From Kamptonema formosum PCC 6407 (GTDB lineage Bacteria > Cyanobacteriota > Cyanobacteriia > Cyanobacteriales > Microcoleaceae): a stretch of 64,000 bases of DNA. This document shows, one piece after another, positions 17,592-27,364 of the stretch. The notes beneath the pieces were generated by a model, which saw nothing but the letters and a program-made list of their open reading frames with translations, made no database searches and was not told the origin of the DNA. The translations under genes and the position numbers were made by a program. The stretch lies in assembly GCF_000332155.1 (NCBI RefSeq), contig NZ_KB235903.1, forward strand, positions 857,565 through 921,564. Direction: 5' to 3'. Numbering within the stretch: the stretch's first letter is position 1; the number at the start of each line of letters is the position of its first letter.

Positions 17592-20500
17592 GTGTCGTTT
17601 GTGACCTATATCACAGAGAGATTGTTAACTCTGTCACCTTTTGTAATGTCTTGTGTCACAATATCTAAGGCAACGAGCAAAAATTCTCAATGCTTATCCT
17701 CACCATCTGAAGAAAAACCGCTTCGCAAACAACTTTCCGTCAGTCACGGAGAACCTCTGACGCTAGCCCCTAGTGCTCCTACGAACCTTTCCCAAGCTCT
17801 GCAACAGGCGGCAATTCATTCTCCCCATCAAGGCATTGTCTATATTAAGTCCAATGGTAAAGAGAGCGTTCAGTTATATCCAGACTTACTAGAGGAAGCC
17901 CAGCGAATCGTTGGCGGATTGAGAAAACTCGGACTAAAGCCGCAAGATAAGGTAATTTTCCAGTTCGATCGCAATCAAGACTTTATTGCTGCTTTTTGGG
18001 GATGCGTTTTAGGGGGGTTCGTTCCCGTACCGATCGCGATCGCTCCCATCTACTCCGAATCTAATGGATCTGTTACAAAGCTGCACCATGCTTGGCAGAT
18101 GTTAGAGCAGCCGACAATTCTAACTAACGAAAAACTAGCTCCCTCAATTCTTGCTCTGTCAAAGTCTTGGGGAGTTGATAGTATTCAAATTGAAACTATT
18201 GAAGAGTTGCAAACCGGTACTCCTGACAAACGCGCTGAAAATAGTAATCCCGATGATTTAGCTCTATTGCTGCTCACTTCTGGAAGCACGGGAGTACCCA
18301 AAGGGGTAATGCAAAGCCATCGCGCTTTACTCAGCCACTCTGCTAGTACCTCCCAGATAAATAACTTTAACAATAAAGATATCTCACTGAATTGGATGCC
18401 TCTCGACCACGTTGGTGGTCTAGTCATGTTTCACATTCGAGATGTTTACTTGGGTTGCAAACAAATCCACGTTGTCAAAGAAGCTATCTTGCAAAACCCG
18501 CTCCTTTGGCTAGATTTGATCGATAGTTTTAAAGCAACAATTACTTGGGCTCCAAATTTTGCCTATGCGTTGATTAATAAACAGGCTCACAAGATTAAAT
18601 CGCAACATTGGAATCTATCCTCAATGCGGTTTATTTTAAATGCAGGTGAGGCAATTGTTGCTAAAACAGCAAGACGTTTTTTAGAGTTGCTTTGCCCCCA
18701 AGGACTGCCAGCTAATGCGATGCGTCCGGCGTGGGGAATGTCAGAAACTTCTTCAGCAATTACTTTCTCAAACAACTTTTCATTAGACTCAACAGCGGAG
18801 CATGATGCCTTTGTAGGAGTAGGATCTCCCATTCCTGGTATTTCGATTCGTATTGTTGATAGTAATAACCAAGTATTTGAGCAAGAAACGATTGGACGCT
18901 TACAAGTTAAAGGAGTTTCAGTCACATCTGGTTACTATCAGAATCCCGAACTAAATCAAGAAGTTTTTACCGAGGACGGATGGTTTAATACGGGAGATTT
19001 AGGCTTTCTCAAAGGTGATAATCTAACTATTACAGGTCGCGCCAAGGACACGATTATCGTCAATGGTCTCAACTACTACAGCCATGAAATTGAAGCAGTA
19101 GTTGAAGAAGTTGAGGGAGTAGAAGTCTCCTATACTGCCGCCTGTGCCGTCCGAACTCCTGATAGCAACAGCGATAATTTAGCAATCTTTTTTCATACAC
19201 ATATTTCCGAACCGAACCGCTTGGCGTTACTACTCAAGGATATTCGAGCTAGTATTGTTAAAAAAGTTGGGCTGAATCCAAATTATCTGATTCCAATTGA
19301 GAAACAAACGATTCCTAAAACCGAAATTGGGAAGATTCAGCGATCGCAATTGAGCCAGCGTTTCATAGCTGGCGACTTTGATAGTATTCTCAAACATTTG
19401 GATATTGCTACCAGCAACGGTAACACATTACCAGACTGGTTTTATCGCCCGATTTGGCGACCAAAAGTAGCGATTCCCGCAACAACTCAGTCAATAACAG
19501 GCGCAACCCTAATATTCCTTGATTCGATAGGATTAGGAACTTACTTGAATGTAGAACTAGAAAATCGTAATAGTCCCTGTATTAAGGTTGCAATTGGCGA
19601 TGAATTCACCAAGATTGATACCAATCACTATAAAATCAACCCCAAACACGCCGAACACTATCTGCAACTACTAGCATCACTCTTAGAAGATAAGATAGCA
19701 ATTGTTCGGATTCTGCATTTGTGGACATATCAAGCATATTTAGGAGAGATTGCCAACTTAGAAGCACTAGAAGAATCCCTCGACCTTGGGGTTTATAGTT
19801 TACTTTTCCTCACCCAATCACTGACCAAGCTTAAAGCTGCGAACCATTCAGTACAATTACAGGTAATTTCTAGCTATTCACAGCCAACTTCACCCGATGA
19901 CAAAATTGCATCGGAGAAAGCTCCAATTTTAGGACTGGTCAAAACAATTGCCCAGGAAATCGTTGGTTTGAAATGCCGGCATATCGATCTCCCTATAGAT
20001 ATAGATTCAGTTGCAGTGAATGCGCCTTATATTCTCACGGAGATTCAGACAGATAGCAACGACTCAGAAGTGGCATATCGCAACGGACAGCGTTTAATTC
20101 CCCGCTTAGAAAAAGTTTACTTGACCATAGCTGAAAAGCAAAAACTTCCCTTCCAAGCTGGCGGAATGTATTTGCTGACTGGAGGATTAGGAGGAATTGG
20201 TGTTGAGATTGCCAAGTATTTGCTCGAAACTTATCAAGCTAGGTTGTTATTAGTCGGTAGAACTCAATTGCCTCCTAGAAGTACATGGGAGACTCGGATC
20301 AAACAGGCAGATGTTGTTGCTCAAAAGATCGGGGCTTACCTAGCATTAGAGAAACTTGGGGGAGAGATTATCTACGAAGCTGTTGATATTTGTGATTTTA
20401 CTCAGTTGCAACAGGTTGTTAACCAAGCTCAGTCTCTTTGGCAATGCAAATTACAAGGAGTGATTCACTCAGCAGGAATTTATCAAGAAGGTTTACTGGT

Positions 20501-21338
20501 TAAGGAAACCAAAGATAGTTTTGCAAAAACGCTGCATCCGAAAGTTTTTGGTACTTGGGTTCTACATCAACTCATACTTAAGCATCCCAACCCTCTTTTC
20601 ATTAGTTTCTCTTCGGTGAGTAGCTTTTTTGGAGGGGCGATGGTGGGTGCTTATAGTGCAGCTAACCATTTCCTAGACTGCTTTGCTCATTACCAAAAAT
20701 ACCAGTGTTCAATAGAGAGCTATTGCTTTAATTGGAGTACATGGAATGAGGTAGGCATGAGTCAAGGCTATCGGGGAAAAGATGCACTCCACGCGAGAGG
20801 TTACAAATCCATGTCAGCAAAAGAAGGCTTGCATTCTTTCCTAACAGGGTTATATAATGATCGAGCAAACCTCTTAATTGGGTTGGATGGAAGTAAAAGC
20901 TTTATTCAACAATACACAGAGGTAACTGAAGCCGTAAAACACCCTCTTAATCTTGAATGTGAAAGTCCTAAATCGCAGCGAAAAAAAACCGCTACCACTG
21001 CCAAAACAGAAGTAGAAAAAACAATTGCTTCTATTTGGAAACAAGTGTTAAATATAGATGATCTCGATATCCACGATAGCTTCTTCGATCTAGGTGGAAA
21101 CTCCTTACTTGTAGCTCAGGTGACTGGGAAGTTACAGGAATTTTTACAGCGAGATATTTCCATGAGCGAAATGTTTCAGTACCCCACCATTAGCTCGATC
21201 GCAAAACATTTAGACAGTCCAGAAAAACAAATCTCCCTTAATCAGTTGCGTCAGAGCAAAAGTCCAACTGATAAACGTCGAGAACTCATTCAGAGACAGC
21301 AGCAAATTCTGTCTAGAAAGTCACGAAATCTAGTCTAA
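17592..21338 (+). CDS. Polyketide loading protein: AMP-dependent acyl ligase - ketoreductase - ACP
   Basis: About 1,248 residues. The adenylating domain (residues about 60-600) has LTSGSTGVPKGVMQSH and NWMPLDHVGGLVMFHIRDVY, with GWFNTGDLGF and GRAKDTIIVNG later. This is the acyl-ligase type used to load acids onto carrier proteins. A short-chain-dehydrogenase type ketoreductase follows (about 850-1065; LLTGGLGGIGVEIAKYLL, FISFSSVSSFFGGAMVGAYS). A carrier domain lies at about 1140-1215 (DSFFDLGGNSLLVAQ, phosphopantetheine Ser near 1174). There is no KS or AT. It should activate a carboxylic acid, load it and possibly reduce a keto group. The start is uncertain: GTG 17592 or ATG 17646, neither with a good ribosome-binding site. 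The KS-AT-ACP-TE gene begins 50 bases downstream. Confidence 0.9.
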   Translation: MSFVTYITERLLTLSPFVMSCVTISKATSKNSQCLSSPSEEKPLRKQLSVSHGEPLTLAPSAPTNLSQALQQAAIHSPHQGIVYIKSNGKESVQLYPDLLEEAQRIVGGLRKLGLKPQDKVIFQFDRNQDFIAAFWGCVLGGFVPVPIAIAPIYSESNGSVTKLHHAWQMLEQPTILTNEKLAPSILALSKSWGVDSIQIETIEELQTGTPDKRAENSNPDDLALLLLTSGSTGVPKGVMQSHRALLSHSASTSQINNFNNKDISLNWMPLDHVGGLVMFHIRDVYLGCKQIHVVKEAILQNPLLWLDLIDSFKATITWAPNFAYALINKQAHKIKSQHWNLSSMRFILNAGEAIVAKTARRFLELLCPQGLPANAMRPAWGMSETSSAITFSNNFSLDSTAEHDAFVGVGSPIPGISIRIVDSNNQVFEQETIGRLQVKGVSVTSGYYQNPELNQEVFTEDGWFNTGDLGFLKGDNLTITGRAKDTIIVNGLNYYSHEIEAVVEEVEGVEVSYTAACAVRTPDSNSDNLAIFFHTHISEPNRLALLLKDIRASIVKKVGLNPNYLIPIEKQTIPKTEIGKIQRSQLSQRFIAGDFDSILKHLDIATSNGNTLPDWFYRPIWRPKVAIPATTQSITGATLIFLDSIGLGTYLNVELENRNSPCIKVAIGDEFTKIDTNHYKINPKHAEHYLQLLASLLEDKIAIVRILHLWTYQAYLGEIANLEALEESLDLGVYSLLFLTQSLTKLKAANHSVQLQVISSYSQPTSPDDKIASEKAPILGLVKTIAQEIVGLKCRHIDLPIDIDSVAVNAPYILTEIQTDSNDSEVAYRNGQRLIPRLEKVYLTIAEKQKLPFQAGGMYLLTGGLGGIGVEIAKYLLETYQARLLLVGRTQLPPRSTWETRIKQADVVAQKIGAYLALEKLGGEIIYEAVDICDFTQLQQVVNQAQSLWQCKLQGVIHSAGIYQEGLLVKETKDSFAKTLHPKVFGTWVLHQLILKHPNPLFISFSSVSSFFGGAMVGAYSAANHFLDCFAHYQKYQCSIESYCFNWSTWNEVGMSQGYRGKDALHARGYKSMSAKEGLHSFLTGLYNDRANLLIGLDGSKSFIQQYTEVTEAVKHPLNLECESPKSQRKKTATTAKTEVEKTIASIWKQVLNIDDLDIHDSFFDLGGNSLLVAQVTGKLQEFLQRDISMSEMFQYPTISSIAKHLDSPEKQISLNQLRQSKSPTDKRRELIQRQQQILSRKSRNLV

Positions 21339-21388
21339 ATCCATATCAATTTGTCAACAATATAACAATTAATCAGGAGTCCATTAGA

Positions 21389-24300
21389 ATGGAAGCAGTT
21401 GAAAACGTGGGTGTCGGTAATGAACTAGATATTGCCGTTATTGGGATGTCGGGTCGCTTCCCTGGAGCAAAAAATATTGATGAATTTTGGCAGAATCTAC
21501 AAGATGGGGTAGAATCTATTTCCTTTTTCTCAGAAGCAGAATTGGAAGCTGCTGGTGTTGATGCTGCGACTGCCAGCGATCCGAATTATGTGAAAGTAGC
21601 TCCTGTACTAGATGATGTTGATTTGTTTGATGCTTCCTTCTTTGGCTATAGTCCGAAAGAAGCAGAAATGCTAGATCCTCAAAACCGGTTGTTCATGGAG
21701 TCTGCTTGGGAAGCTCTGGAAACTTCTGGCTATAATCCTAAAAATTATTCAGGTTCAATTGGCGTTTATGCCAGTCAATCTCTGAGTACATACCTGTTAA
21801 GAAATGTTTATCCCAACCTTGATTTTCGCAGTTCGATTCTCTCATCAAGAAATGTCCAAGCTTTGATTGCCAATGAGAGAGACTTCTTACCAACAAGAGT
21901 TTCTTACAAATTCAACTTAAAAGGCCCAAGTCTCAACGTTCAAACAGCTTGTTCGAGTTCATTAGTAGCTATTCACTTAGCTCGTCAAAGTTTATTAATG
22001 GGTGAATGCGATATCGCTTTAGTCGGTGGAGTTTCCATCTATCTTCCCCAAAATGCAGGCTATTTGTATGAAGAGGGAATGATGCACTCTCCCGACGGAC
22101 ATTGCCGAGCTTTTGATGCCAAATCTAAAGGAACAGTTTTTAGTGGCGGTGTCGGTGTTGTCATTCTCAAGCTACTCGCTAATGCTATTGCTGATGGAGA
22201 TTGTATTCATGCAGTAGTTAAAGGTTCAGCAATTAATAATGATGGTGGTTTTAAAATCGGCTATACAGCACCCAGTTCTCAAGGTCAGGCAGAGGCAATT
22301 GCCGAAGCAATTATCAATTCAGGAGTAGATGCTGAAACTATTACTTATGTAGAAGCTCATGGCACAGGAACTCTCCAAGGCGACCCGATTGAAGTTACAG
22401 GATTAACTAAAGCTTTCTCACACTATACCGAAAAGAAAGGCTTCTGCGCCATTGGTTCAGTGAAGCCAAATATTGGACATACTGATGTAGCAGCCGGAGT
22501 TACCAGCTTCATTAAAACTGCGTTAATGCTGAAACACAAATTGTTAGTTCCCACTATCAACTTTGAAGAACCAAATCCCCAAATAGATTTTGCCAATAGT
22601 CCCTTCTACGTCAACACAAAACAGCAACCTTGGACAACTGAAAATGGCATTCCTCGCCGCGCCGGAGTCAGTGCTTTTGGCATTGGTGGCACTAATGCTC
22701 ATGTTATCTTAGAAGAACCCCCAGAAGTAGCCTCCATACCATCAGAAACCGAACGACCATTGCATTTATTATGCCTCTCAGCAAAAACTGAAAAAGCTTT
22801 AAATGAATTGGTGGCTAAATACGAAACTCACCTAGAAATATCACCAAATCAGCCCTTAGCAGATATTTGTTTCACTGCCAATGCAGGACGTTCGCACCAT
22901 AATTACCGCATCGGAATTGTAGCTGATTCCGCACAAGATTTACGCGAACAATTAGCAGATTTTTCCGCAGGTGAAGACTTTAGCGAAGTTATTACCAAAT
23001 GCTCTAATACTAACCCGCCTAAAATTGCCTTCCTATTTACCGGTCAAGGTTCCCAATACATCGGTATGGGGCGCGAACTTTACGATACTCAACCTACATT
23101 CCGCCAAACTCTCGATCGCTGCGATCGATTGCTAAAACCCTATTTAGAAGTGCCACTGCTAGATGTTCTTTACCCAAAAAAAGGCGTATATTCTCCTCTC
23201 AATGAAACAGCTTATACCCAGCCAGCTTTGTTTGCTTTCGAGTATGCTTTAGCTCAATTATGGCTATCTTGGGGTATCAAGCCAGATGCAGTTATTGGTC
23301 ACAGTTTAGGCGAATACGTAGCCGCCTGTATAGCCGGAGTTTTCAGCTTAGAAGATGCCATAAAGTTAGTGGCAGAACGCGGTCGGCTGATGCAAGCACT
23401 ACCTCCAAATGGCGAGATGGTTGCGATTTTAGCGAATGCAGAGTTAGTAAAAGCCGCCATCGCACCCTACCAGCCAAATGTGGTAATTTCAGCTATCAAC
23501 AGCCCAGAAGAAACAGTTATTTCTGGAACTTCTGAAGCTATTTCTGCGGTACTTTCAGACCTGCAACCTCAAAAACTGTGGACGCATAAGCTCACAGTCT
23601 CCCACGCCTTCCACTCGCCTTTAATGGCACCGATTCTAAATGATTTTAGCCAAATTGCAGCTCAAATCACCTATGCAGAACCACAAATTGAGCTGATTTC
23701 AACAGTAACAGGAGAAAGCGCCCAAGTCACTGATATGGGATGCGCTGAATATTGGTGCAATCAAATTCTGCAACCTGTCAATTTTGAAAGCGGAATCAAT
23801 ACACTTTCAGCTCTACAAATTGATATCTTCCTTGAAATTGGAGCTCACTCTCCATTAATCCAGATGGGGCGCAGATGCCTCCCAGAAACAACAGCAGTTT
23901 GGTTGTCTTCACTTCACAAAGAACGCTCCAACTGGCAGCAATTACTTGCGAGTTTAAAAGCATTATACGTTCATGGAGCCGATGTGGATTGGGCGGCATT
24001 TGACCAAGACTATTCCCGTCGCCGAGTGCTACTTCCTACTTACCCATTCCAGCGCCAAAGATATTGGATTGAGCCAGCAGCAAGAGTAATAGTCAGCGAA
24101 CAGCAGACCTCACTTGCACCAGTGCATTCCATCTTTGAAGAAGCAGATCTGGCGCTATCTACGGCGGGATTAAATTCCCAAAAAGTAACTTGGCGTGATA
24201 GAATATTAACTGCCAAAAATAGCGATCGCCCTTCTTTATTAGAGTCTTATCTTTGTCAGCAAGTAGTCCGGGGATTGGGAGTAAAACGATCTGAAGTCTG

Positions 24301-25327
24301 CCTCGAAGCGTCTTTAAGGGAGTTAGGATTTGATTCTTTAATGGTCGTCGAACTCAAAAATCAGATTGAGAAAGATTTGGAAATCAGCTTGCTAGTGAAA
24401 GAACTAATAGCAGGGCCTTCTATCACTCAGCTAGCCCTAAAAATGAGTTCTCAACTAACGCCAGCAATAGAAGAATTATTGCCAACACTTGAGATTGCAG
24501 CTTTGACAGTTCCTCAAGATACTAATTTGAGTTGGATTAATAAATCTGAGTTTTCTACTTCTGCAAAAATCCGCTTATTTTGCTTTCCATACGCTGGTGG
24601 TGGCGCTTCAACCTACCGCAGTTGGGAGTCACAGTTACCACCAGAAATAGAAGTCTGTCCAATACAGCTTCCTGGCCGCGAAAACCGCATCAGCGAAGCG
24701 CCTTTTACTGAATTTACAGAGTTAGTTGAAGTTTTGGCAGATGTGCTGAAACCAATGCTCGATCGGCCCTTTGCATTCTACGGACATAGCATGGGTGGGC
24801 TGCTAGCTTTTGAGGTAGCAAAGTCCCTTCGCAATCGGTTTGGCTTGTTGCCAATTCACTTGTTTATTGGGGCAACTATTGCTCCCCAATTACCTAATCC
24901 TTTCCCAGCTCTCGATTTGACTTCTCCTCTGAATTTGACTAGGTTTCTCCGCAGTTTAGGAACATCATCTAAAGTGCTGCAAAACACTGAACTGATGGAG
25001 GCGCTGTTACCGACTATGAAGGCAGATTTTCTTGCTCTTGAGAGCTATACTTACAAAGATAATGCACCGCTTGATTGTCCGATTTCGGCTTTTGCGGGAA
25101 GCAAAGATCGCTTTGTGAGCCAAGAAGATATGGCAGCATGGAGTATACAAACTTTGAGCCGCTTCCACCTTGAATCTGTTGCCGGTTCTCACTTATTTTT
25201 AGAGAGCGATCGCGAACAGGTTTTACAAACTATTTGCCGCGAGTTAGCACCTAATAGCTTGCTACATCACCAAGTCTCTCCTTTTAGTCGCTCCTTAACA
25301 TCATCTGGCGTTAATTCTCATAAATAA
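21389..25327 (+). CDS. Type I polyketide synthase: KS-AT-ACP-thioesterase
   Basis: About 1,312 residues behind a clear CAGGAG site. The ketosynthase (10-435) keeps the Cys-His-His triad: VQTACSSSLV, EAHGTGTLQGDP and NIGHTDVAAG. The acyltransferase (about 545-850) has GQGSQYIGMG, GHSLGEYVAA and HAFHSPLM, a pattern expected for malonyl-CoA. A carrier domain follows (LRELGFDSLMVVELK, Ser near 980). The end is a thioesterase of the GrsT/type II-like alpha/beta-hydrolase class (FPYAGGGASTYRSWE near 1065, FYGHSMGGLLAFEV near 1131). It has no KR, DH or ER. One extension with malonyl-CoA followed by release is predicted, using the starter loaded by the preceding protein. Confidence 0.95.
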   Translation: MEAVENVGVGNELDIAVIGMSGRFPGAKNIDEFWQNLQDGVESISFFSEAELEAAGVDAATASDPNYVKVAPVLDDVDLFDASFFGYSPKEAEMLDPQNRLFMESAWEALETSGYNPKNYSGSIGVYASQSLSTYLLRNVYPNLDFRSSILSSRNVQALIANERDFLPTRVSYKFNLKGPSLNVQTACSSSLVAIHLARQSLLMGECDIALVGGVSIYLPQNAGYLYEEGMMHSPDGHCRAFDAKSKGTVFSGGVGVVILKLLANAIADGDCIHAVVKGSAINNDGGFKIGYTAPSSQGQAEAIAEAIINSGVDAETITYVEAHGTGTLQGDPIEVTGLTKAFSHYTEKKGFCAIGSVKPNIGHTDVAAGVTSFIKTALMLKHKLLVPTINFEEPNPQIDFANSPFYVNTKQQPWTTENGIPRRAGVSAFGIGGTNAHVILEEPPEVASIPSETERPLHLLCLSAKTEKALNELVAKYETHLEISPNQPLADICFTANAGRSHHNYRIGIVADSAQDLREQLADFSAGEDFSEVITKCSNTNPPKIAFLFTGQGSQYIGMGRELYDTQPTFRQTLDRCDRLLKPYLEVPLLDVLYPKKGVYSPLNETAYTQPALFAFEYALAQLWLSWGIKPDAVIGHSLGEYVAACIAGVFSLEDAIKLVAERGRLMQALPPNGEMVAILANAELVKAAIAPYQPNVVISAINSPEETVISGTSEAISAVLSDLQPQKLWTHKLTVSHAFHSPLMAPILNDFSQIAAQITYAEPQIELISTVTGESAQVTDMGCAEYWCNQILQPVNFESGINTLSALQIDIFLEIGAHSPLIQMGRRCLPETTAVWLSSLHKERSNWQQLLASLKALYVHGADVDWAAFDQDYSRRRVLLPTYPFQRQRYWIEPAARVIVSEQQTSLAPVHSIFEEADLALSTAGLNSQKVTWRDRILTAKNSDRPSLLESYLCQQVVRGLGVKRSEVCLEASLRELGFDSLMVVELKNQIEKDLEISLLVKELIAGPSITQLALKMSSQLTPAIEELLPTLEIAALTVPQDTNLSWINKSEFSTSAKIRLFCFPYAGGGASTYRSWESQLPPEIEVCPIQLPGRENRISEAPFTEFTELVEVLADVLKPMLDRPFAFYGHSMGGLLAFEVAKSLRNRFGLLPIHLFIGATIAPQLPNPFPALDLTSPLNLTRFLRSLGTSSKVLQNTELMEALLPTMKADFLALESYTYKDNAPLDCPISAFAGSKDRFVSQEDMAAWSIQTLSRFHLESVAGSHLFLESDREQVLQTICRELAPNSLLHHQVSPFSRSLTSSGVNSHK

Positions 25328-25505
25328 ATAGGTATGCAGTTGCGTTAAAGTGCTCTTTATGTATGCGACAGAGCGCTAAAGTGTAACTACATACCTTGAT
25401 TTAAAGTGACAGAGACTTTCGTCCTAAAAGAAAAGAGAAAAAGAATAAAAAGGGCGATTGTAAAGGATTTTAGATCGTCTAACAACTAACAACCAAGGAA
25501 AAATC

Positions 25506-26177
25506 ATGGATGCAACTTCTTTTCCCATCAACCAAGAGCGAGTAATCAAAGGACAAGCCGTTTACACGGAAGATATTTTGTCTGAATATGACAAGATCGT
25601 GGGAATTTCTGCTCGTTTTTTGTGGAAATGCTCTTATTCTAGGCTACTCAATTTCTACAACAAAAATATTTCTGCTTGCCACTTAGATGTCGGAGTTGGA
25701 TCGGGATATTATTTGGATAAATGTCGCTTTCCTTCTGAGCAGCCAAAAATTAGTTTGTTAGATCTAAATGCTAATAGTTTAGAGTTTACATCAAAGCGGA
25801 TTAAACGCTACAATCCCTCTTGCTATCAAGCATCTGTGCTGGAACCATTACCCCTGGAACCGAATCAGTTTGATTCGATAGGCATTAACTACCTATTGCA
25901 CTGTCTCCCTGGAACTCTGGCGACGAAAACAGTAGCCTTTGAGTACCTTAAACCTTTGATGAAAGATGGTGCGGTTTTATTTGGTTCGACTGTTCTCGGC
26001 TCTGGAGTGAAGCACAATTATTTAGGTAGAATAGTAATGCACATTTACAACAACACTGGTGTTTTCACTAATTGGCAGGATAACGTTGAAGATTTAAAAG
26101 AGGCATTAGCATCGAATTTTTCGAGTTATTCAGTTCAAGTTGTTGGTTGTACTGCACTATTTACGGCAAGAAAATAA
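25506..26177 (+). CDS. Class I SAM-dependent methyltransferase in the polyketide locus
   Basis: 223 residues; AAGGA sits properly before the ATG. The SAM-binding motif I is CHLDVGVGSGYYLDKC (about residues 57-72). The acidic end of strand 2 is ISLLDLNANSLEF, and a motif-III-like GAVLFGSTVLG follows. The protein is small and soluble, like natural-product O- or C-methyltransferases. It lies 178 bases after the PKS on the same strand, so it probably tailors the polyketide or its released acid. The exact target atom cannot be read from sequence. Confidence 0.85.
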   Translation: MDATSFPINQERVIKGQAVYTEDILSEYDKIVGISARFLWKCSYSRLLNFYNKNISACHLDVGVGSGYYLDKCRFPSEQPKISLLDLNANSLEFTSKRIKRYNPSCYQASVLEPLPLEPNQFDSIGINYLLHCLPGTLATKTVAFEYLKPLMKDGAVLFGSTVLGSGVKHNYLGRIVMHIYNNTGVFTNWQDNVEDLKEALASNFSSYSVQVVGCTALFTARK

Positions 26178-26718
26178 TAAGTAGAAGGGAGAAAGCTTTT
26201 GTTATCTAGAATGGCAAGATGGAAAAGACTTATGCCTTTTACTGATGCCGCTACAGGTTAGGGAGAGCCACAAAGCAATCTCTCTCCCCAGCTCTTGAAC
26301 TTCCTACTGGTTTGAAACCTCCAAAAAAAAAGAGAGAGCCACCTTAGCGACTCTCCCTGCCATCAGGGTGCATCTAACTAACATAATATACCACTCTGGT
26401 AATGTGGGGTTATACCCCTTATTTAAAGTTTTGGTAAACAAACCGTTCTGGATTGTGATGTTAGTGTGAGGAGTGGGGGAGGATAGGGAGGATGGGAGGA
26501 GGATTTAGCTACTCTATTTTAGGGGTAGCAATGCCTCGATCGCTTGATGAGTAAAGCGTCGCTCCTCCTGAATATCGCTCAAGATCGACGCGACGATCGC
26601 AGACTGATTGAGATGACACTAAAGAATTACGATCGTCGCGATCGCTCCCTGAGATTGCTGCGGATGCAATTCCGCAATAGTAAAATGCGTACCTCCTGGT
26701 AATGAAAAACGCCAGAAG
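26178..26718. other. Intergenic region between convergent genes, with minus-strand terminator
   Basis: No gene is seen in 541 bases. Visible structures are a gggagag/ctctccc hairpin (26261-26288), the minus-strand terminator at 26323-26355, and a ggggt-tat-acccc palindrome near 26407-26419. A purine-rich tract (gggaggatgggaggagg) lies around 26474-26503, and several HIP1-like GATCGC clusters occur near 26535-26650. Confidence 0.7.
26323..26355 (-). terminator. Rho-independent terminator, minus strand
   Basis: Read on the minus strand, gagagtcgc pairs with gtggctctc (9 bp with two G-U pairs, loop taag), followed by a run of nine T. It could end the dnaJ-side transcript from the right or a separate small RNA, since the nearest minus-strand stop codon is about 365 bases away. 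Confidence 0.75.
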
Positions 26719-27327
26719 TTAATAAATCCGTTCCAAACGGCGAAAATCCCGCTCAACTTCCGCCCAGAGAGCACGGTTGTGAGGGTCAGTCCGCAGAGCT
26801 TTTTTCAGATAACTTCTCGCTTTATCAACCTGGTGTTCGCCGATCAAGTGCCTTCCCCAGCGCTGATAAGCGATCGCCTGCCATTGCCGCACCTCCAAAT
26901 CATCAGGAATGCGCTGGGCCAAACCTTCCACCAGTGCGATCGCGCGCGGGAACCTCTGATATTTAAGCAACTGCTGTAACTGTAAATAAGAATCCCGCTT
27001 CAACTTTTGGTCAGCTTCCGACAGCGCCCCATTATATTCAATAGGTCGTTCTTTGCGAGTTACTTTAACTGCCTGTGGTTGAGGCCGCACTGTCGCCGAT
27101 GCGGATGTCGAAACAGACTGTTTCCCCTCCTGAACATCAGGCGGCGCAACATCCAAGAGAAACTTATAAGCCTCCGTCAAGGCAATAAACTTATTCTTAG
27201 CTGCTTCATCCCCAGGATTTACATCGGGATGATACTCTCTCGCCAGCCGCCGATAAGACGACTTAACTTGCGACAAACTCGCACCTAATCTTAACCCTAA
27301 CTGCCGATAATAATCTGCAATATCCAT
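26719..27327 (-). CDS. J-domain protein with C-terminal TPR-like helices
   Basis: 202 residues. The J domain occupies about residues 4-62 (DYYRQLGLRLGASLSQVKSS) and keeps the HPD tripeptide in YHPDVNPGDE, needed to stimulate Hsp70/DnaK ATPase. No Gly/Phe region or zinc centre follows, so this is a class III J-protein. The C-terminal half is helical (ALVEGLAQRIPDDLEVRQWQ; AYQRWGRHLIGEHQVDKARS) and looks like TPR repeats, which would recruit a specific client. The gene is 37 bases after the exostosin-like gene's window position but transcribed later on the same strand. Confidence 0.88.
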   Translation of the reverse strand: MDIADYYRQLGLRLGASLSQVKSSYRRLAREYHPDVNPGDEAAKNKFIALTEAYKFLLDVAPPDVQEGKQSVSTSASATVRPQPQAVKVTRKERPIEYNGALSEADQKLKRDSYLQLQQLLKYQRFPRAIALVEGLAQRIPDDLEVRQWQAIAYQRWGRHLIGEHQVDKARSYLKKALRTDPHNRALWAEVERDFRRLERIY

Positions 27328-27364
27328 CTATTTTAAGACGGCAAAACCATATAAAAATATATCA

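Noticed and set aside
26464-26474. ACTCCTCACAC on the minus strand, the core motif of the small RNA Yfr1
   Set aside because: No terminator hairpin follows within the expected distance and the flank is a purine/pyrimidine-rich tract, so a chance match is likely.
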